A DNA stretch of 40,091 bases from Verrucomicrobiota bacterium (GTDB taxonomy: Bacteria; Verrucomicrobiota; Verrucomicrobiia; Limisphaerales; Fontisphaeraceae): assembly GCA_037139415.1 (NCBI GenBank), contig JBAXGN010000055.1, positions 1-40,091 on the forward strand. Direction: 5' to 3'. The translations under genes were made by a program, and so were the position numbers. The notes under the pieces are model-generated. The model did not search any database. It was not told where the DNA came from and was given only the letters and a program-made list of their open reading frames with translations. This document shows, one piece after another, positions 1 through 8,664 of the stretch. Each line of letters begins with the position of its first letter. Within the stretch, counting starts at the first letter, position 1.

Positions 1-125
1 ATTTTTTGTGTTTTTATGAAAACCCTGCCGTTCCCGCCGTCACTGACGCATTACCCGAATCCTGCACTTCTGCTTGGCTAATGACGCGGCAGGGGGTAAA
101 ATCATCTCCAGAAAGCGTTTGGATT

Positions 126-3068
126 ATGAAAACATCATTTACACAGTATGTGATTATATGTGCCAGTTTGTTTGCCACTACGCCGCTTGTCCAAAGGGCG
201 GTGGCGGATGGCACTTCGGCAACAACGGAAAAACTTTCCGCCAAGTGGATCTGGCATGCCCAGTCGGATTATCACGGTTATAATCAGACGGTGCTGGCCC
301 GTAAAACCGTCAAGGTGAGCCGGCCAACGCAGGGCACGCTGCGCGTGACGGCCGATAGCTGGTACCGGCTCTTCATCAATGGCCGCTGGGTGAATGACGG
401 TCCCTGCCGCAGTTGGCCCGAGCATTACCAGTACGACGTGCTGGATGTCGGCGCTTATTTACAAGAGGGGGCGAATGACATTCTGATCATCGCGCGCTAT
501 TTCGGGGTCGGGGATTTTCACAAGGTTCCACAACAGGCCGGGTTGCTGGCGCAATTGGATGTGACGCAGGCGGACGGTCAGGCCAAACGATTTATCACCG
601 ATGGTTCTTGGGAAATCGCCGATGCCAAAGCCTGGGTGGTCAACACCCCCAAGATCAGCATCCAAATGGAGCCAGTGGAAATCTATGACGCCCGGCTGGC
701 CAATGATTTGAAGTACAGCAAGGCCCGGGAATTGTTCCCGGCGGAGGGTGGCCCATGGAAAGGGTTAAACCCGCGCGATGTGGCGCTGATGACCCGCCAG
801 CCGTTCGCATTCAAAACGTTTGGCGGCGCCAAGGTGGTCAAAGCCGATGGTTGGAACTACACGTTGTCCCCCGTGCGGCTGATGCAGCCAGGGTTGATCG
901 AGGCCAACCACAACGCCAGCGGCCCGTGCGGCATGGCGGCCATCCTGGAAACGGAACAAGGCTGCACGCTCAACGTGCAGTTGGAAGGCATGAAACTGGC
1001 GGTCAACGGCCAGGCAGCGGGGAACAAAGAGATCAAACTCGCGCCGGGCAAACATCTGGTGCTGGCCTTTATCCGCAGCGTCGTGGGACACGACAAGGAT
1101 AAGGCGGTGCGGTTCATGAATCCGCGCGGATTCAAGCTGGTGAATCCGCTGGATGCAAAACACGAAAACCCGTGGTGTTTCATTCCGCTGCCGGAATATG
1201 TGTTTGCGACGAACGACCTGATGCATGGCCGATTCATCCAGGAGGACGTCCGCGTTTCCGGTTTGATCACGAAGTATCAGGAGACCACTGATAAACTGTT
1301 GCGCGAAATCAAAAATCCAACGGAGTTTGCCGCCAATCTAGCCGCCAAAGCGCAAGTCATGGCGTCCGAAGCCATGTTTCCGCAGGATTTCTACTGGCAA
1401 TTTGTGAACCGGCAGGTGGTACGGGACGCGGCAACACTGGTCAAAGACCCTGCCGCCCTGATGCATCAAACTCCAGAAATCACCACGGTACAACCTGCGC
1501 CCGATGGCGATGTGGAACTGATGTATGACTTGGGTGAACAGAACTGCGGGTATTACACGTTTGACCTGACAGCCCCAGCAGGCACCGTGGTGGATATCTG
1601 TGGGATGGAATACATCACGCCTGAGGGTCGCCTGCAATTCGCCATGGGCAACCGCAATGGCATGCGCTACATCACCCGCGAAGGCGTGAATCAATTCACC
1701 TCCCTCAAGCGCCGCTCGGGACGTTATGTGTTCATGACGCTGCGCAATCAGCGCGGGCCGGTACAGATTCGCCATTTCGGCCTGATCGAATCCACTTACC
1801 CGGTGAACGCCGTCGGTAACTTCTCGTGCAGCGATGCGCGGCTCGACAACATTTGGGCGATCTCGACGCGCACGTTGAAGTTGTGCATGGAAGATACGTT
1901 CACGGACTGCCCGCTCTACGAACAAACGCATTGGGTGGGGGATGCCCGCAACGAATCGTTGCTGGCGTACCCGGTGTTTGGAGCCACAGACATTGGCCGC
2001 CGCTGCATTCAGATCACGGGACAATCGCTGGAACATTATCCGTTTGCCGGATGCCAGACGCCGTCCTGCTGGGATGTGCTGATCCCGGCTTGGAGTTTCC
2101 TCTGGGGTATTTCCACCTGGGACTATTACTGGTACACCGGCGACAAAGTGTTCCTGCGCCAGGCATATCCGGATGTCATCCGCAACCTGAAGGGCGCGGA
2201 GAAATACGTCAACGCCCAGGACCTGTTTAGCGGGCCGTTCTGGAATTTCTTCGATTGGACCAAAATGGATGCCGGCCACAAGACGGTGACGTACAACACG
2301 ATGCTCATGATTGGCGCGATTGACGCCGCACGCAAAGACGCCGAGACGCTGGGAGACACAACGCACGATGCCTGGCTCAAGCAGCTTCGCGCCCGCTTGG
2401 TTCGCGGCGTGAACAAATTATGGGACACGCCGAAGAAAGCCTACGTGGACAGCGTTCATGACGATGGCACGGTGAGCACCATGACCAGCCAACATACCAG
2501 TTTCCTCGCGATTTTATATGATATTATCGAACCCGCGAATCTCGATGCCGCACGCAATAATTTGATTGCACCGCCGGAAAAGATGGTGCGGGTGGGTTCG
2601 CCCTTTGCAGCGCTGTATGAACTGGAGACACTGGAGAAACTGGGGTTGGAAGACCGGATCGTAGAGGAAATTTATCGCAACTACCTGCCGATGCTGGAAA
2701 GCGGCGCCACGACGGTATGGGAGAGCTTTCCAAGCGGCACCACCGGTTCAGGCGGTTTCCCGACGCGCAGCCACTGCCACGCGTGGTCCTCGGCCCCCAG
2801 CTTTTTCCTGAACCGCATCGTGCTGGGCATCAAACCCACTGCACCCGCCGCGCAAACGGTGGCGCTAAGTCCGCGCATCGGCAATCTGACCTGGGCGCGC
2901 GGCACAGTGGCAACCATCAAAGGCCCCCTGACTGTCTCCTGGAAACTGCAAAGTGATAAGGCCCTCGACATCACCTGCACCGCGCCGGAGGGCGTGAAAG
3001 TGGAGTTTGCCACCAACCCAAGCCTGACCGGAAAAACCGTGAAACTAAACGGGCAAAAAGTGCAATAG
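126..3068 (+). CDS. Secreted alpha-L-rhamnosidase-like glycoside hydrolase (GH78 type)
   Basis: Predicted 980-residue exported glycosidase acting on terminal alpha-L-rhamnose or a similar sugar of plant or microbial polysaccharides. The start at 126 is chosen because it opens directly into a signal peptide (MKTSFTQYVIICASLF); about 40 codons are open upstream but look non-coding. An N-terminal beta-sandwich of the rhamnosidase type (about residues 35-150, beginning AKWIWH) is followed by further beta domains and an (alpha/alpha)6 barrel from about 560. The catalytic signature D594-C-P-L-Y-E599-(6)-D606 has the same spacing as Asp567/Glu572/Asp579 of Bacillus RhaB. E866 in a W-E-S-F motif is the likely second catalytic acid. 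It faces the MFS/oxidoreductase operon convergently, which suggests one sugar-use locus. Exact substrate is unknown. The family call is firm; the rhamnose specificity is inferred. Confidence 0.85.
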   Translation: MKTSFTQYVIICASLFATTPLVQRAVADGTSATTEKLSAKWIWHAQSDYHGYNQTVLARKTVKVSRPTQGTLRVTADSWYRLFINGRWVNDGPCRSWPEHYQYDVLDVGAYLQEGANDILIIARYFGVGDFHKVPQQAGLLAQLDVTQADGQAKRFITDGSWEIADAKAWVVNTPKISIQMEPVEIYDARLANDLKYSKARELFPAEGGPWKGLNPRDVALMTRQPFAFKTFGGAKVVKADGWNYTLSPVRLMQPGLIEANHNASGPCGMAAILETEQGCTLNVQLEGMKLAVNGQAAGNKEIKLAPGKHLVLAFIRSVVGHDKDKAVRFMNPRGFKLVNPLDAKHENPWCFIPLPEYVFATNDLMHGRFIQEDVRVSGLITKYQETTDKLLREIKNPTEFAANLAAKAQVMASEAMFPQDFYWQFVNRQVVRDAATLVKDPAALMHQTPEITTVQPAPDGDVELMYDLGEQNCGYYTFDLTAPAGTVVDICGMEYITPEGRLQFAMGNRNGMRYITREGVNQFTSLKRRSGRYVFMTLRNQRGPVQIRHFGLIESTYPVNAVGNFSCSDARLDNIWAISTRTLKLCMEDTFTDCPLYEQTHWVGDARNESLLAYPVFGATDIGRRCIQITGQSLEHYPFAGCQTPSCWDVLIPAWSFLWGISTWDYYWYTGDKVFLRQAYPDVIRNLKGAEKYVNAQDLFSGPFWNFFDWTKMDAGHKTVTYNTMLMIGAIDAARKDAETLGDTTHDAWLKQLRARLVRGVNKLWDTPKKAYVDSVHDDGTVSTMTSQHTSFLAILYDIIEPANLDAARNNLIAPPEKMVRVGSPFAALYELETLEKLGLEDRIVEEIYRNYLPMLESGATTVWESFPSGTTGSGGFPTRSHCHAWSSAPSFFLNRIVLGIKPTAPAAQTVALSPRIGNLTWARGTVATIKGPLTVSWKLQSDKALDITCTAPEGVKVEFATNPSLTGKTVKLNGQKVQ

Positions 3069-3154
3069 ATTTGCTTTTTCCCGTAATGGCGGGCAGGCCA
3101 ATGCGGAAGCGTTTATGGCTGACGGTTCCAATGCGCCAATCAAGGTGCAGGGTA

Positions 3155-4234
3155 TTACCCGCTGACTTTTACCGCGCTGGCTTGCGCTTGCAGGGCGAGT
3201 TCAATCGTCAGGAAGGTATGCGCTTGCGGCATGGCGTTTTCCGTGCGGTTCAGGCAGTCGAGGATGAGTTGCCCGAAGAATGGGAAACCGACCTGCCCAT
3301 GCACGGGGAAATGATGTTCGCCTTTGTGATCCACCAAATAAACATGGTCGCCCTCGGCATCACGCGCGACATCCAGGTATTTGCGCAACTCAATGTAGCC
3401 ATCGGTACCGAGGATGACAGTGCGGCCATCGCCCCAGGCTCGCAGGCCATTGGGGTTGAGCCAATCCACCCGCATGTAATGGGTGGCGCCGTTGTCCGCC
3501 ACCAAGGTGGCATCACCGAAATCCTCGAAATCGGGATATTGCGGGCAGTTGTAGTTGCCCACTTTGCTGTGCAGTACCCGTGCGCTTTTAGCTCCGGTCC
3601 AGTACAGGAATTGCTCGATCTGGTGGCAGCCGATGTCGCACAGGATGCCGCCGAATTTCTTTTTGTCCCAGAACCACGGGGGACGCGTGGCCGGGTTGAG
3701 GCGGTGCGGTCCCAAACCCAGGACCTGAACCACGCGCCCAATCGCGCCGGCCTGGAGGAGTTGACCGGCATAGACGGCGGCTTCCACATGCAGCCGCTCC
3801 GAGTAATAGACAGCGAAGATGTGCCCGGTTTCCGCCACCTTCTGGCGGGCCGCCGCCAGTTGTTCCAGCGAGGTGAACGGCGGTTTGTCGGTGAAGTAAT
3901 CCTTGCCGTGATCCATGACGCGCAGACCCAGTGGGCCGCGTTCACACGGCACACACGCGCTGGCGATTAGGTTGAGCGAAGGATCGTGCAGCACTTCGGC
4001 TTCGCTGGCGGCCACCTTGACGCCGGGATAGGTCTTGCAGAAATTCGCCACCTTTGCCGGATCGGGGTCATAGACCGACGCCAGTTCGCCGCCGGCCTCA
4101 ATCAATCCATTGCATTGGCCGAAAATATGGCCATGGTCGAGCCCAATGGCGGCGAAGCGGAACTCGCCTGGTTTGCACACGGCGCTGGCCTTGCCCTTGG
4201 GGGCGTAATTCATGCCATCGGCTTTCGGTTGCAT
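3155..4234 (-). CDS. Gfo/Idh/MocA-family NAD(P)-dependent oxidoreductase
   Basis: Cytoplasmic sugar or cyclitol dehydrogenase-like protein of about 359 residues, normal length for the family. The N-terminal Rossmann strand-turn (residues 25-39, RFAAIGLDHGHIFG) replaces the usual GxGxxG with a Gly-Leu-Asp-His-Gly form. A D-K-P motif (116-118) stands where E-K-P with the catalytic Lys is usual. The C-terminal alpha/beta domain carries GGILCDIGCHQIEQ (about 191-204), matching the family's G-G-x-x-x-D-x-G-x-H motif. It lies 19 nt downstream of the MFS gene on the same strand, so the two are probably co-transcribed and the substrate is likely what that transporter imports. ATG at 4234 and ATG at 4213 are both possible starts; neither has a strong ribosome site. 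The substrate cannot be read from sequence. Confidence 0.88.
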   Translation of the reverse strand: MQPKADGMNYAPKGKASAVCKPGEFRFAAIGLDHGHIFGQCNGLIEAGGELASVYDPDPAKVANFCKTYPGVKVAASEAEVLHDPSLNLIASACVPCERGPLGLRVMDHGKDYFTDKPPFTSLEQLAAARQKVAETGHIFAVYYSERLHVEAAVYAGQLLQAGAIGRVVQVLGLGPHRLNPATRPPWFWDKKKFGGILCDIGCHQIEQFLYWTGAKSARVLHSKVGNYNCPQYPDFEDFGDATLVADNGATHYMRVDWLNPNGLRAWGDGRTVILGTDGYIELRKYLDVARDAEGDHVYLVDHKGEHHFPVHGQVGFPFFGQLILDCLNRTENAMPQAHTFLTIELALQAQASAVKVSG

Positions 4235-4253
4235 AAACGATAGAGGTTGGCGG

Positions 4254-5921
4254 TTAATCTTCCGGCAGCGGCTGGTCCTTGGTTTCGGGCGCCCAGATGA
4301 GGGCGACGATGCCGATCAGGTAAATGCCGCACATCGCCACAGCGACCGTGCGGAAGGGGAACATGGTGCTGAGATGGCCGAGCAGGTACGGGAACGGCGC
4401 GGCCAGGTAACGCACGGTGTTGTAGCAAAAGCCCACGCCAGTGCCGCGCAGGCGGGTGGGGTAAATTTCCGGGAAATAAATGGAATACCCCGCGAACACC
4501 GAGAGCGTGCAGAAGCCCATCAAGGGGAGCATCCAGTAAATATCCGACTCGGTCTTCAACGTGGCGAACACAAACGACACCACGCACAAGCACATCACAA
4601 ACGCGATCAGGAACGCTTTGCGGCGGTTGAAATAGGAGGCGATGAAGGTGAACGCGAACATGCCCAGCAGGGCGCCGACATCTTGCAGCATGGTCCCGCG
4701 TCCGCGCATTTTATCAATCACCTTCTGCAGGCTGTCAATCGCGCCGGGGAAAGTTTGCTCCAGCAGTTGCCGGTTGAGGAAATTGATATTTTCCGGGGCC
4801 GAATGCTTTTGCACCTGGATCACCAGGTTGGCCGTGTTTTTCTTCAAGGCAATGCCTTTGAAGGCCTCGGCATTGTAAAGATTGCCATCGTGGATCAAAC
4901 GGTTGAAATCCTGCAACAGGGCGGCAGACGCGGTATCCGGGGAGGTCTCCACCTGCTTCACCACGTCCGGGGTCATGAGGCTCTTGATGTGCGCCACGGC
5001 GGGGTTGGCCGGGGTTTTGAGGGCCTGGCAGATTTGCGCCGGCTTTAATAAATCCGCGCCATGCAACGGGCGGTTCTTCAGGGCGGTGGTGACCAATTCC
5101 GGCGAGAAGAAACCGATGCCCCACAGGCCCACCATGCCGGAGACGCCCAGGCAGATGCCCACCAACGTGCTGCGCCGCCAGCGGGGATCACGGAACAGGT
5201 CCGTGATGGATCCAACTCGTTTGGCTTTGCCGGACTGGGCGTCCGCTTTGGCTTTTTTCCAGGCCTCGGGTTCTTTGAGAACCAATAAGATCGGGATCGC
5301 CAGCAAGACCGGGGTGACGCTTACAAAAAAGATGACCTGCCAACCACTGTAATGGCCCCAATAATTCTCCAAGCCGGGAGTGATGCCCAGGCTTAACGCC
5401 GATCCGCCAATATTGCCCATGGCAGAGAGCGCCTGCATGGAGCCCAGCGCGGCAGTGCGGAATTTTGCCGGCACACTTTCCGCCACCAGCGTGGTGGCCG
5501 CCCCGAACATGCCGCCCACGCCCATGCCGCACAGGAAACGATAGATCAGGAATTCCATGCCGTTGCGCGACAGGCCGGAAAGGCCGGAGAAAATCGTGTA
5601 CGCTAGCAGGGTCGCCACCATGGCTTTGACGCGCCCGTAGCGATCGCTCATCATGCCGAAGAGCAACCCGCCGGTGCCCCAGCCGATCATCAGGATGCAG
5701 GTGGCGAGGCCGCCCCATTTCTTGACATCGCCATCGGAGGCCGTTGCGCCCAGCAATTCCTTCAAGGCGGGTTCCCGGGCCAGGATGAAAATCCGCTGGC
5801 CCATGCAGTCAAACAACCAGCCCGAGGCGGCCAGGATGAAGACCAGCCAGTGATACACCGTCACGCCTTCCAAAATGCCACCCGATTTCGGGCTGCCCGA
5901 GTTTTGTGCTGTTGTACTCAC
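4254..5921 (-). CDS. MFS transporter (sugar/metabolite-porter type) with a ~85-residue periplasmic insertion
   Basis: Inner-membrane transporter of 555 residues, about 100 longer than common 12-TM MFS proteins. Motif A (G-x-x-x-D93-R-Y-G-R97) lies after TM2, an R-x-x-x-G-M-G-V-G-G motif (128-137) marks TM4, and PEIYPTRLRGTG (484-495) is typical of the sugar-porter and AAHS/SHS-like branches. The extra length lies between TM7 (about 250-277) and TM8 (about 413-430), a loop that faces the periplasm in MFS proteins. Residues 312-398 of this insertion align with residues 843-927 of the DUF2723 protein in this window. GTG start at 5921. It heads an operon with the downstream Gfo/Idh/MocA gene. Cargo is unknown; a sugar, sugar acid or cyclitol is inferred from the neighbours. 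Confidence 0.88.
   Translation of the reverse strand: MSTTAQNSGSPKSGGILEGVTVYHWLVFILAASGWLFDCMGQRIFILAREPALKELLGATASDGDVKKWGGLATCILMIGWGTGGLLFGMMSDRYGRVKAMVATLLAYTIFSGLSGLSRNGMEFLIYRFLCGMGVGGMFGAATTLVAESVPAKFRTAALGSMQALSAMGNIGGSALSLGITPGLENYWGHYSGWQVIFFVSVTPVLLAIPILLVLKEPEAWKKAKADAQSGKAKRVGSITDLFRDPRWRRSTLVGICLGVSGMVGLWGIGFFSPELVTTALKNRPLHGADLLKPAQICQALKTPANPAVAHIKSLMTPDVVKQVETSPDTASAALLQDFNRLIHDGNLYNAEAFKGIALKKNTANLVIQVQKHSAPENINFLNRQLLEQTFPGAIDSLQKVIDKMRGRGTMLQDVGALLGMFAFTFIASYFNRRKAFLIAFVMCLCVVSFVFATLKTESDIYWMLPLMGFCTLSVFAGYSIYFPEIYPTRLRGTGVGFCYNTVRYLAAPFPYLLGHLSTMFPFRTVAVAMCGIYLIGIVALIWAPETKDQPLPED
4728..4988 (-). other. Insert module in the MFS protein (copy 1 of a shared domain)
   Basis: Segment coding residues 312-398 of the MFS transporter. 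It begins I-K-S-L-M-T-P and runs to FLNRQLLEQTFPGAIDSL. By hand alignment about a third of positions are identical to residues 843-927 of the DUF2723 protein, including G-x-L-Y, F-x-G-I-x-L, LNRxLLE and FPxxI. Predicted mostly helical. Function unknown. Confidence 0.75.
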
Positions 5922-6133
5922 AAATTTCTTTTGTTCAAGTTTCTGTACTGGGAAACGTGTGGTGATACTAAGGTTCAGTGGGAGAGGTTGTCAAGGCACG
6001 GGAATCGTTTTTCAGTTATCAACCCAATTTCGGATGGGCAGCCAGCGTCCGCAAAATTGATATCCGCAAATTGATTGCACCCGCTGCGGGTTTCCCTTAC
6101 GCTGCCCTCGGTCATTTCGGGGACAATCGTGTT
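5922..6133. promoter_or_regulatory. Divergent intergenic region, MFS operon / HprK-like gene
   Basis: Contains the promoters of two divergent transcription units. A weak plus-strand sigma70-like pair is seen near 5938-5966 (TTTCTG, 17 nt, GATACT-like). An open frame from GTG 5978 continues into the HprK-like gene, but its translation lacks any recognisable feature. No clear operator was found. Confidence 0.3.
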
Positions 6134-6895
6134 ATGGACCAATTCAATATTAATGCCGGCGGCCAGAATATCAGTCTCCAGCTTGATTCCAGATTATATG
6201 ACCCGAAGAACCGGAACATCTTGGGGCCGTACGACTATTTTGAAACCGGCAACGGCAGCGACATTAACCTGACGCTCCTCTACGGCAGGCGGCGCCGCGC
6301 TTTTGCCGACGAGGATTTCCTCAATATCCGGCATTACCGTGGCAAGGCTGGCAGCCATATCATCCGTCAATTGGCCTGTTATCTCGCGGCGTTTCACACC
6401 CGGAAGTTTGATCTGGTTCACGGCACCGGTCTGCTGGTAAATCCCGAGAGCCGCAAAGGCGTGTTGCTGATTGGGCCCGGCCACTGCGGCAAGAGCACGC
6501 TCAGTCGTGAGTTGGGCGAGATCATCATGGATGACGACATCATGCTGATCAATGAGGACACCATGCAGGTCGCCGGCAAGATGGGGTTTGTCACCTATAA
6601 ACACCCGGTCCATGGCCGCAAATTCCTGACCCCGCTGCCCAGCGGGGAAAAAGAGGCGCGGCTGACCATGGTCTTCATTCTCGATAAAAAGGAACAAGGC
6701 GGGAAATACGCCGATGTGGATAATCGCATCCCTCGGCGATTCGCCGTGCCGGAGGATTTGCCGCCGCTGCTAAAAAAGGCTTACTTGAAATTAAATCCCA
6801 TCAAAGTGGATGCGCCCATCTTCCGCTTGGGGACCCGGGGCCGCCTGCCGCAGACCGTCGAGGTCTTGCGGCACCTGATTGATCAGCACATTTAG
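6134..6895 (+). CDS. HPr-kinase-like P-loop protein
   Basis: About 253 residues with one Walker A loop, GPGHCGKST at residues 114-122, in the arrangement seen in the HprK/phosphorylase C-terminal superfamily and in PqqD/serine-kinase-like stand-alone relatives. A stretch of acidic residues follows (MDDDIMLINED, about 137-147), where the family has its Asp-rich Walker B region. The N-terminal 110 residues do not resemble the DRTGG domain of true HprK, and no HPr gene is nearby, so a direct role in carbon catabolite control is not supported. The start at 6134 is preferred: a GGGGA lies about 11 nt upstream, and the longer frame from GTG 5978 looks non-coding. It converges on lemA with only a 7-nt gap. 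Substrate unknown. Confidence 0.65.
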   Translation: MDQFNINAGGQNISLQLDSRLYDPKNRNILGPYDYFETGNGSDINLTLLYGRRRRAFADEDFLNIRHYRGKAGSHIIRQLACYLAAFHTRKFDLVHGTGLLVNPESRKGVLLIGPGHCGKSTLSRELGEIIMDDDIMLINEDTMQVAGKMGFVTYKHPVHGRKFLTPLPSGEKEARLTMVFILDKKEQGGKYADVDNRIPRRFAVPEDLPPLLKKAYLKLNPIKVDAPIFRLGTRGRLPQTVEVLRHLIDQHI

Positions 6896-6913
6896 AACTG
6901 CATTAGAACTGCA
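6892..6913. repeat. 11-bp tandem duplication at two convergent stop codons
   Basis: TTAGAACTGCA occurs twice head to tail. The first copy contains the HprK-like stop; the second contains the lemA stop. It reads as a small duplication of the lemA 3' end. Confidence 0.8.
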
Positions 6914-7481
6914 CCGTCGGCGTTTCTTTCTGGGCGGCGGGCGTTTCAAAGAACGGTTCTTCCTTGAAGCCTAGCATTCCCACGATCAACACCGCCGGGA
7001 AAGTTTGGATGGCGGTATTCAGTTGGGTGGCGGAGTCATTGTAGGCCTGCCGGGCAAACGCGATCCGGTTTTCCGTGGAAGTGAGTTCCTCCTGCAAGGC
7101 GATGAAGTTCTGATTTGCCTTGAGGTCGGGGTACGCCTCGGAAACCGCCAGCAACCGGCCCAGCGCCGAGCTGAGTTCTCCTTCCGCTTTGATCTTGTCG
7201 GCGGGCAGCGTGACGCTGGTGGCCTTGGCGCGGGCGTTGATCACCGCTTCGAGAGTTCCTTTCTCGTGGCTGGCGTAGCCCTTGACGGTATTCACGAGAT
7301 TGGGGATCAGGTCGTGGCGGCGCATGAGCTGCACGTCAATTTGCGCCCATGCATTCTTCACCGCCTGCCGCACGCGGACCAGGCCGTTATAAATGCCCAT
7401 GACCCACAGGCCAACAATGAGCGCTAGGAACAGCAGCACGCCCAACATTACGCCAACGACTAATATCGCAGATGCAATCAT
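6903..7481 (-). CDS. lemA: LemA family protein
   Basis: A 192-residue membrane-anchored protein with the LemA layout. One N-terminal TM helix (about residues 4-29) precedes a four-helix bundle carrying the family signatures YNGLVRVRQAVKNAWAQIDVQL, RRHDLIPNLVNTVKGY and LKANQNFIALQEELTSTENRIAFARQAYNDS. The C-terminal part contains a short hydrophobic LIVGMLGF stretch and an F-P-x-x-x-x-x-x-G-F-K motif typical of the family. Length is normal. LemA proteins often lie beside TPM-domain or M48 peptidase genes; neither is present here, so this is an orphan copy. Its molecular role is not established; topology with the bundle outside the cytoplasm is known for relatives. Confidence 0.95.
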   Translation of the reverse strand: MIASAILVVGVMLGVLLFLALIVGLWVMGIYNGLVRVRQAVKNAWAQIDVQLMRRHDLIPNLVNTVKGYASHEKGTLEAVINARAKATSVTLPADKIKAEGELSSALGRLLAVSEAYPDLKANQNFIALQEELTSTENRIAFARQAYNDSATQLNTAIQTFPAVLIVGMLGFKEEPFFETPAAQKETPTVQF

Positions 7482-7612
7482 GGTGGTAGCATACCCATTT
7501 CCACCCGCATTGCAATGCTTCAGCGATTACAATTTATCGGGATGTTTATAACGCGGCGGCGACATTGCTACACGAAAAACAACGAGACGTTCGCCAGTCG
7601 CCGTTCCGCACG

Positions 7613-7993
7613 TCAGGACTCGTCGGCTTCGGACGCGCGGTGCAGCACGTGGCTGTGGAATACGGATTTAGCCAAACGAAGGATTTTCCGTCCGGAAGCG
7701 CGGATTTTTAGCCGTCCGCGAAAAAATCCCGCCGGTTTGTACTTGGCGCGGAAGATGGCCAGTTGCTCTTTACAGTCTGAAAACCGCCGCGTTTGACCCA
7801 ACAGGCCGATCAATTCCAAATCCTGCTCAAAATACGACGGGAAAAAGTTCAAGAGGAAGCGGCAGGGCCACTGTGCGTACCGATGAAAGCACTGGCGCAG
7901 GACGCGCCGCTCAAAGTAGTGCGGCGCACAGTGGAATTGTGCACAAAACCGATCTCGAAATGTCCGCCGTTCCTGTTCTGATGGGGCAGCCAT
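7613..7993 (-). CDS. Conserved-looking small hypothetical protein
   Basis: About 126 residues from ATG 7993 (a longer frame to 8119 overlaps the divergent gene and is less likely). The protein is rich in Arg, Phe and aromatic residues. The central block YFERRVLRQCFHRYAQWP followed by FLLNFFPSYFEQDLELIGLLGQ and a C-terminal IRASGRKILRLAKSVF look like a folded helical protein rather than antisense noise. No known domain is recognised and no signal peptide or TM helix is evident. It is transcribed divergently from the methyltransferase operon, with about 95 bp between starts. Function unknown. Confidence 0.55.
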   Translation of the reverse strand: MAAPSEQERRTFRDRFCAQFHCAPHYFERRVLRQCFHRYAQWPCRFLLNFFPSYFEQDLELIGLLGQTRRFSDCKEQLAIFRAKYKPAGFFRGRLKIRASGRKILRLAKSVFHSHVLHRASEADES

Positions 7994-8088
7994 CCGACGA
8001 GTATATAAAAATAATAGCAGATGGCAATAACCGTGTTTTTCACCTTTTTTATTGCCGCCCGGGCGGGAGATGGCACAATGCGCCGCGT

Positions 8089-8664
8089 ATGTCTTTCGTA
8101 ACGATCTGGTTGCCGCCATTGGCGGGATTCGCCATTTTCCTTTTGCGCGTCAAGGAACTTGGCACCAAACGAAAACGCGTGGATGGGCCGGTCCAGGAAA
8201 AGTTGACGTTTTTCCTGTTTCTTTCGGCGGGCACGTTGCTGCTGGCCGGGTCCATGTTTGAATATTGGTATCGCGGCGAGCATTTGCGCTGGGGTACCTT
8301 CCTTCCCGGCGTCCTGTGCGCAACCGCGTCGTTCGTTTTGCGGCGCAAAGCAATTGCAGCGCTGGGTGAATTCTGGAGTTTGCACATCGAAATCCGCGAG
8401 GCGCACGCCTTCGTTAAGTCCGGGCCGTTTCGCTGGATGCGCCATCCCACGTATTTCTCCATGATCCTGGAAATGCTCGCGGGCGCGCTAGTGATGAACG
8501 CACCTCTGGCCTTGCTGGCCAGCCTGCTGATTTTCTTTCCCACCCTCTATTACCGGGTGAAAATGGAAGAGGCGGCCTTGATCGCAAAATTTGGCGCGGG
8601 GTATCAGACTTATCGCGAACGGACCCCGGCCATCATTCCCTATAAAATTCCCCAAGCCCAATGA
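8089..8664 (+). CDS. Isoprenylcysteine carboxyl methyltransferase (ICMT/PEMT)-like membrane protein
   Basis: A 191-residue integral membrane protein with about four to five TM helices and the C-terminal signature of the ICMT/phospholipid-methyltransferase superfamily: GPFRWMRHPTYFSMILEMLA (about residues 109-128) and a late EEAALIAKFGAGYQTYRERT motif (about 162-181), which form the SAM and substrate site. Bacterial members have diverse or unknown acceptors, so prenyl-protein methylation is not implied. The start at 8089 begins directly at TM1; the upstream extension to 7873 is antisense to the neighbouring gene. Its stop overlaps the next start (ATGA at 8661), so it is translationally coupled with the ketoacyl synthase, suggesting a lipid or polyketide-like product. 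Confidence 0.82.
   Translation: MSFVTIWLPPLAGFAIFLLRVKELGTKRKRVDGPVQEKLTFFLFLSAGTLLLAGSMFEYWYRGEHLRWGTFLPGVLCATASFVLRRKAIAALGEFWSLHIEIREAHAFVKSGPFRWMRHPTYFSMILEMLAGALVMNAPLALLASLLIFFPTLYYRVKMEEAALIAKFGAGYQTYRERTPAIIPYKIPQAQ

Noticed and set aside
1338-2366. Long open frame antisense to the GH78-like gene
   Set aside because: No motifs, and it lies fully over the catalytic domain of a clear gene.
3071-3970. Plus-strand frame of 299 codons over the oxidoreductase
   Set aside because: The opposite strand encodes a complete Gfo/Idh/MocA protein; the plus-strand translation has no family features.
8049-8543. Minus-strand frames over the ICMT-like gene
   Set aside because: Low-complexity basic translations opposite a clear membrane protein.
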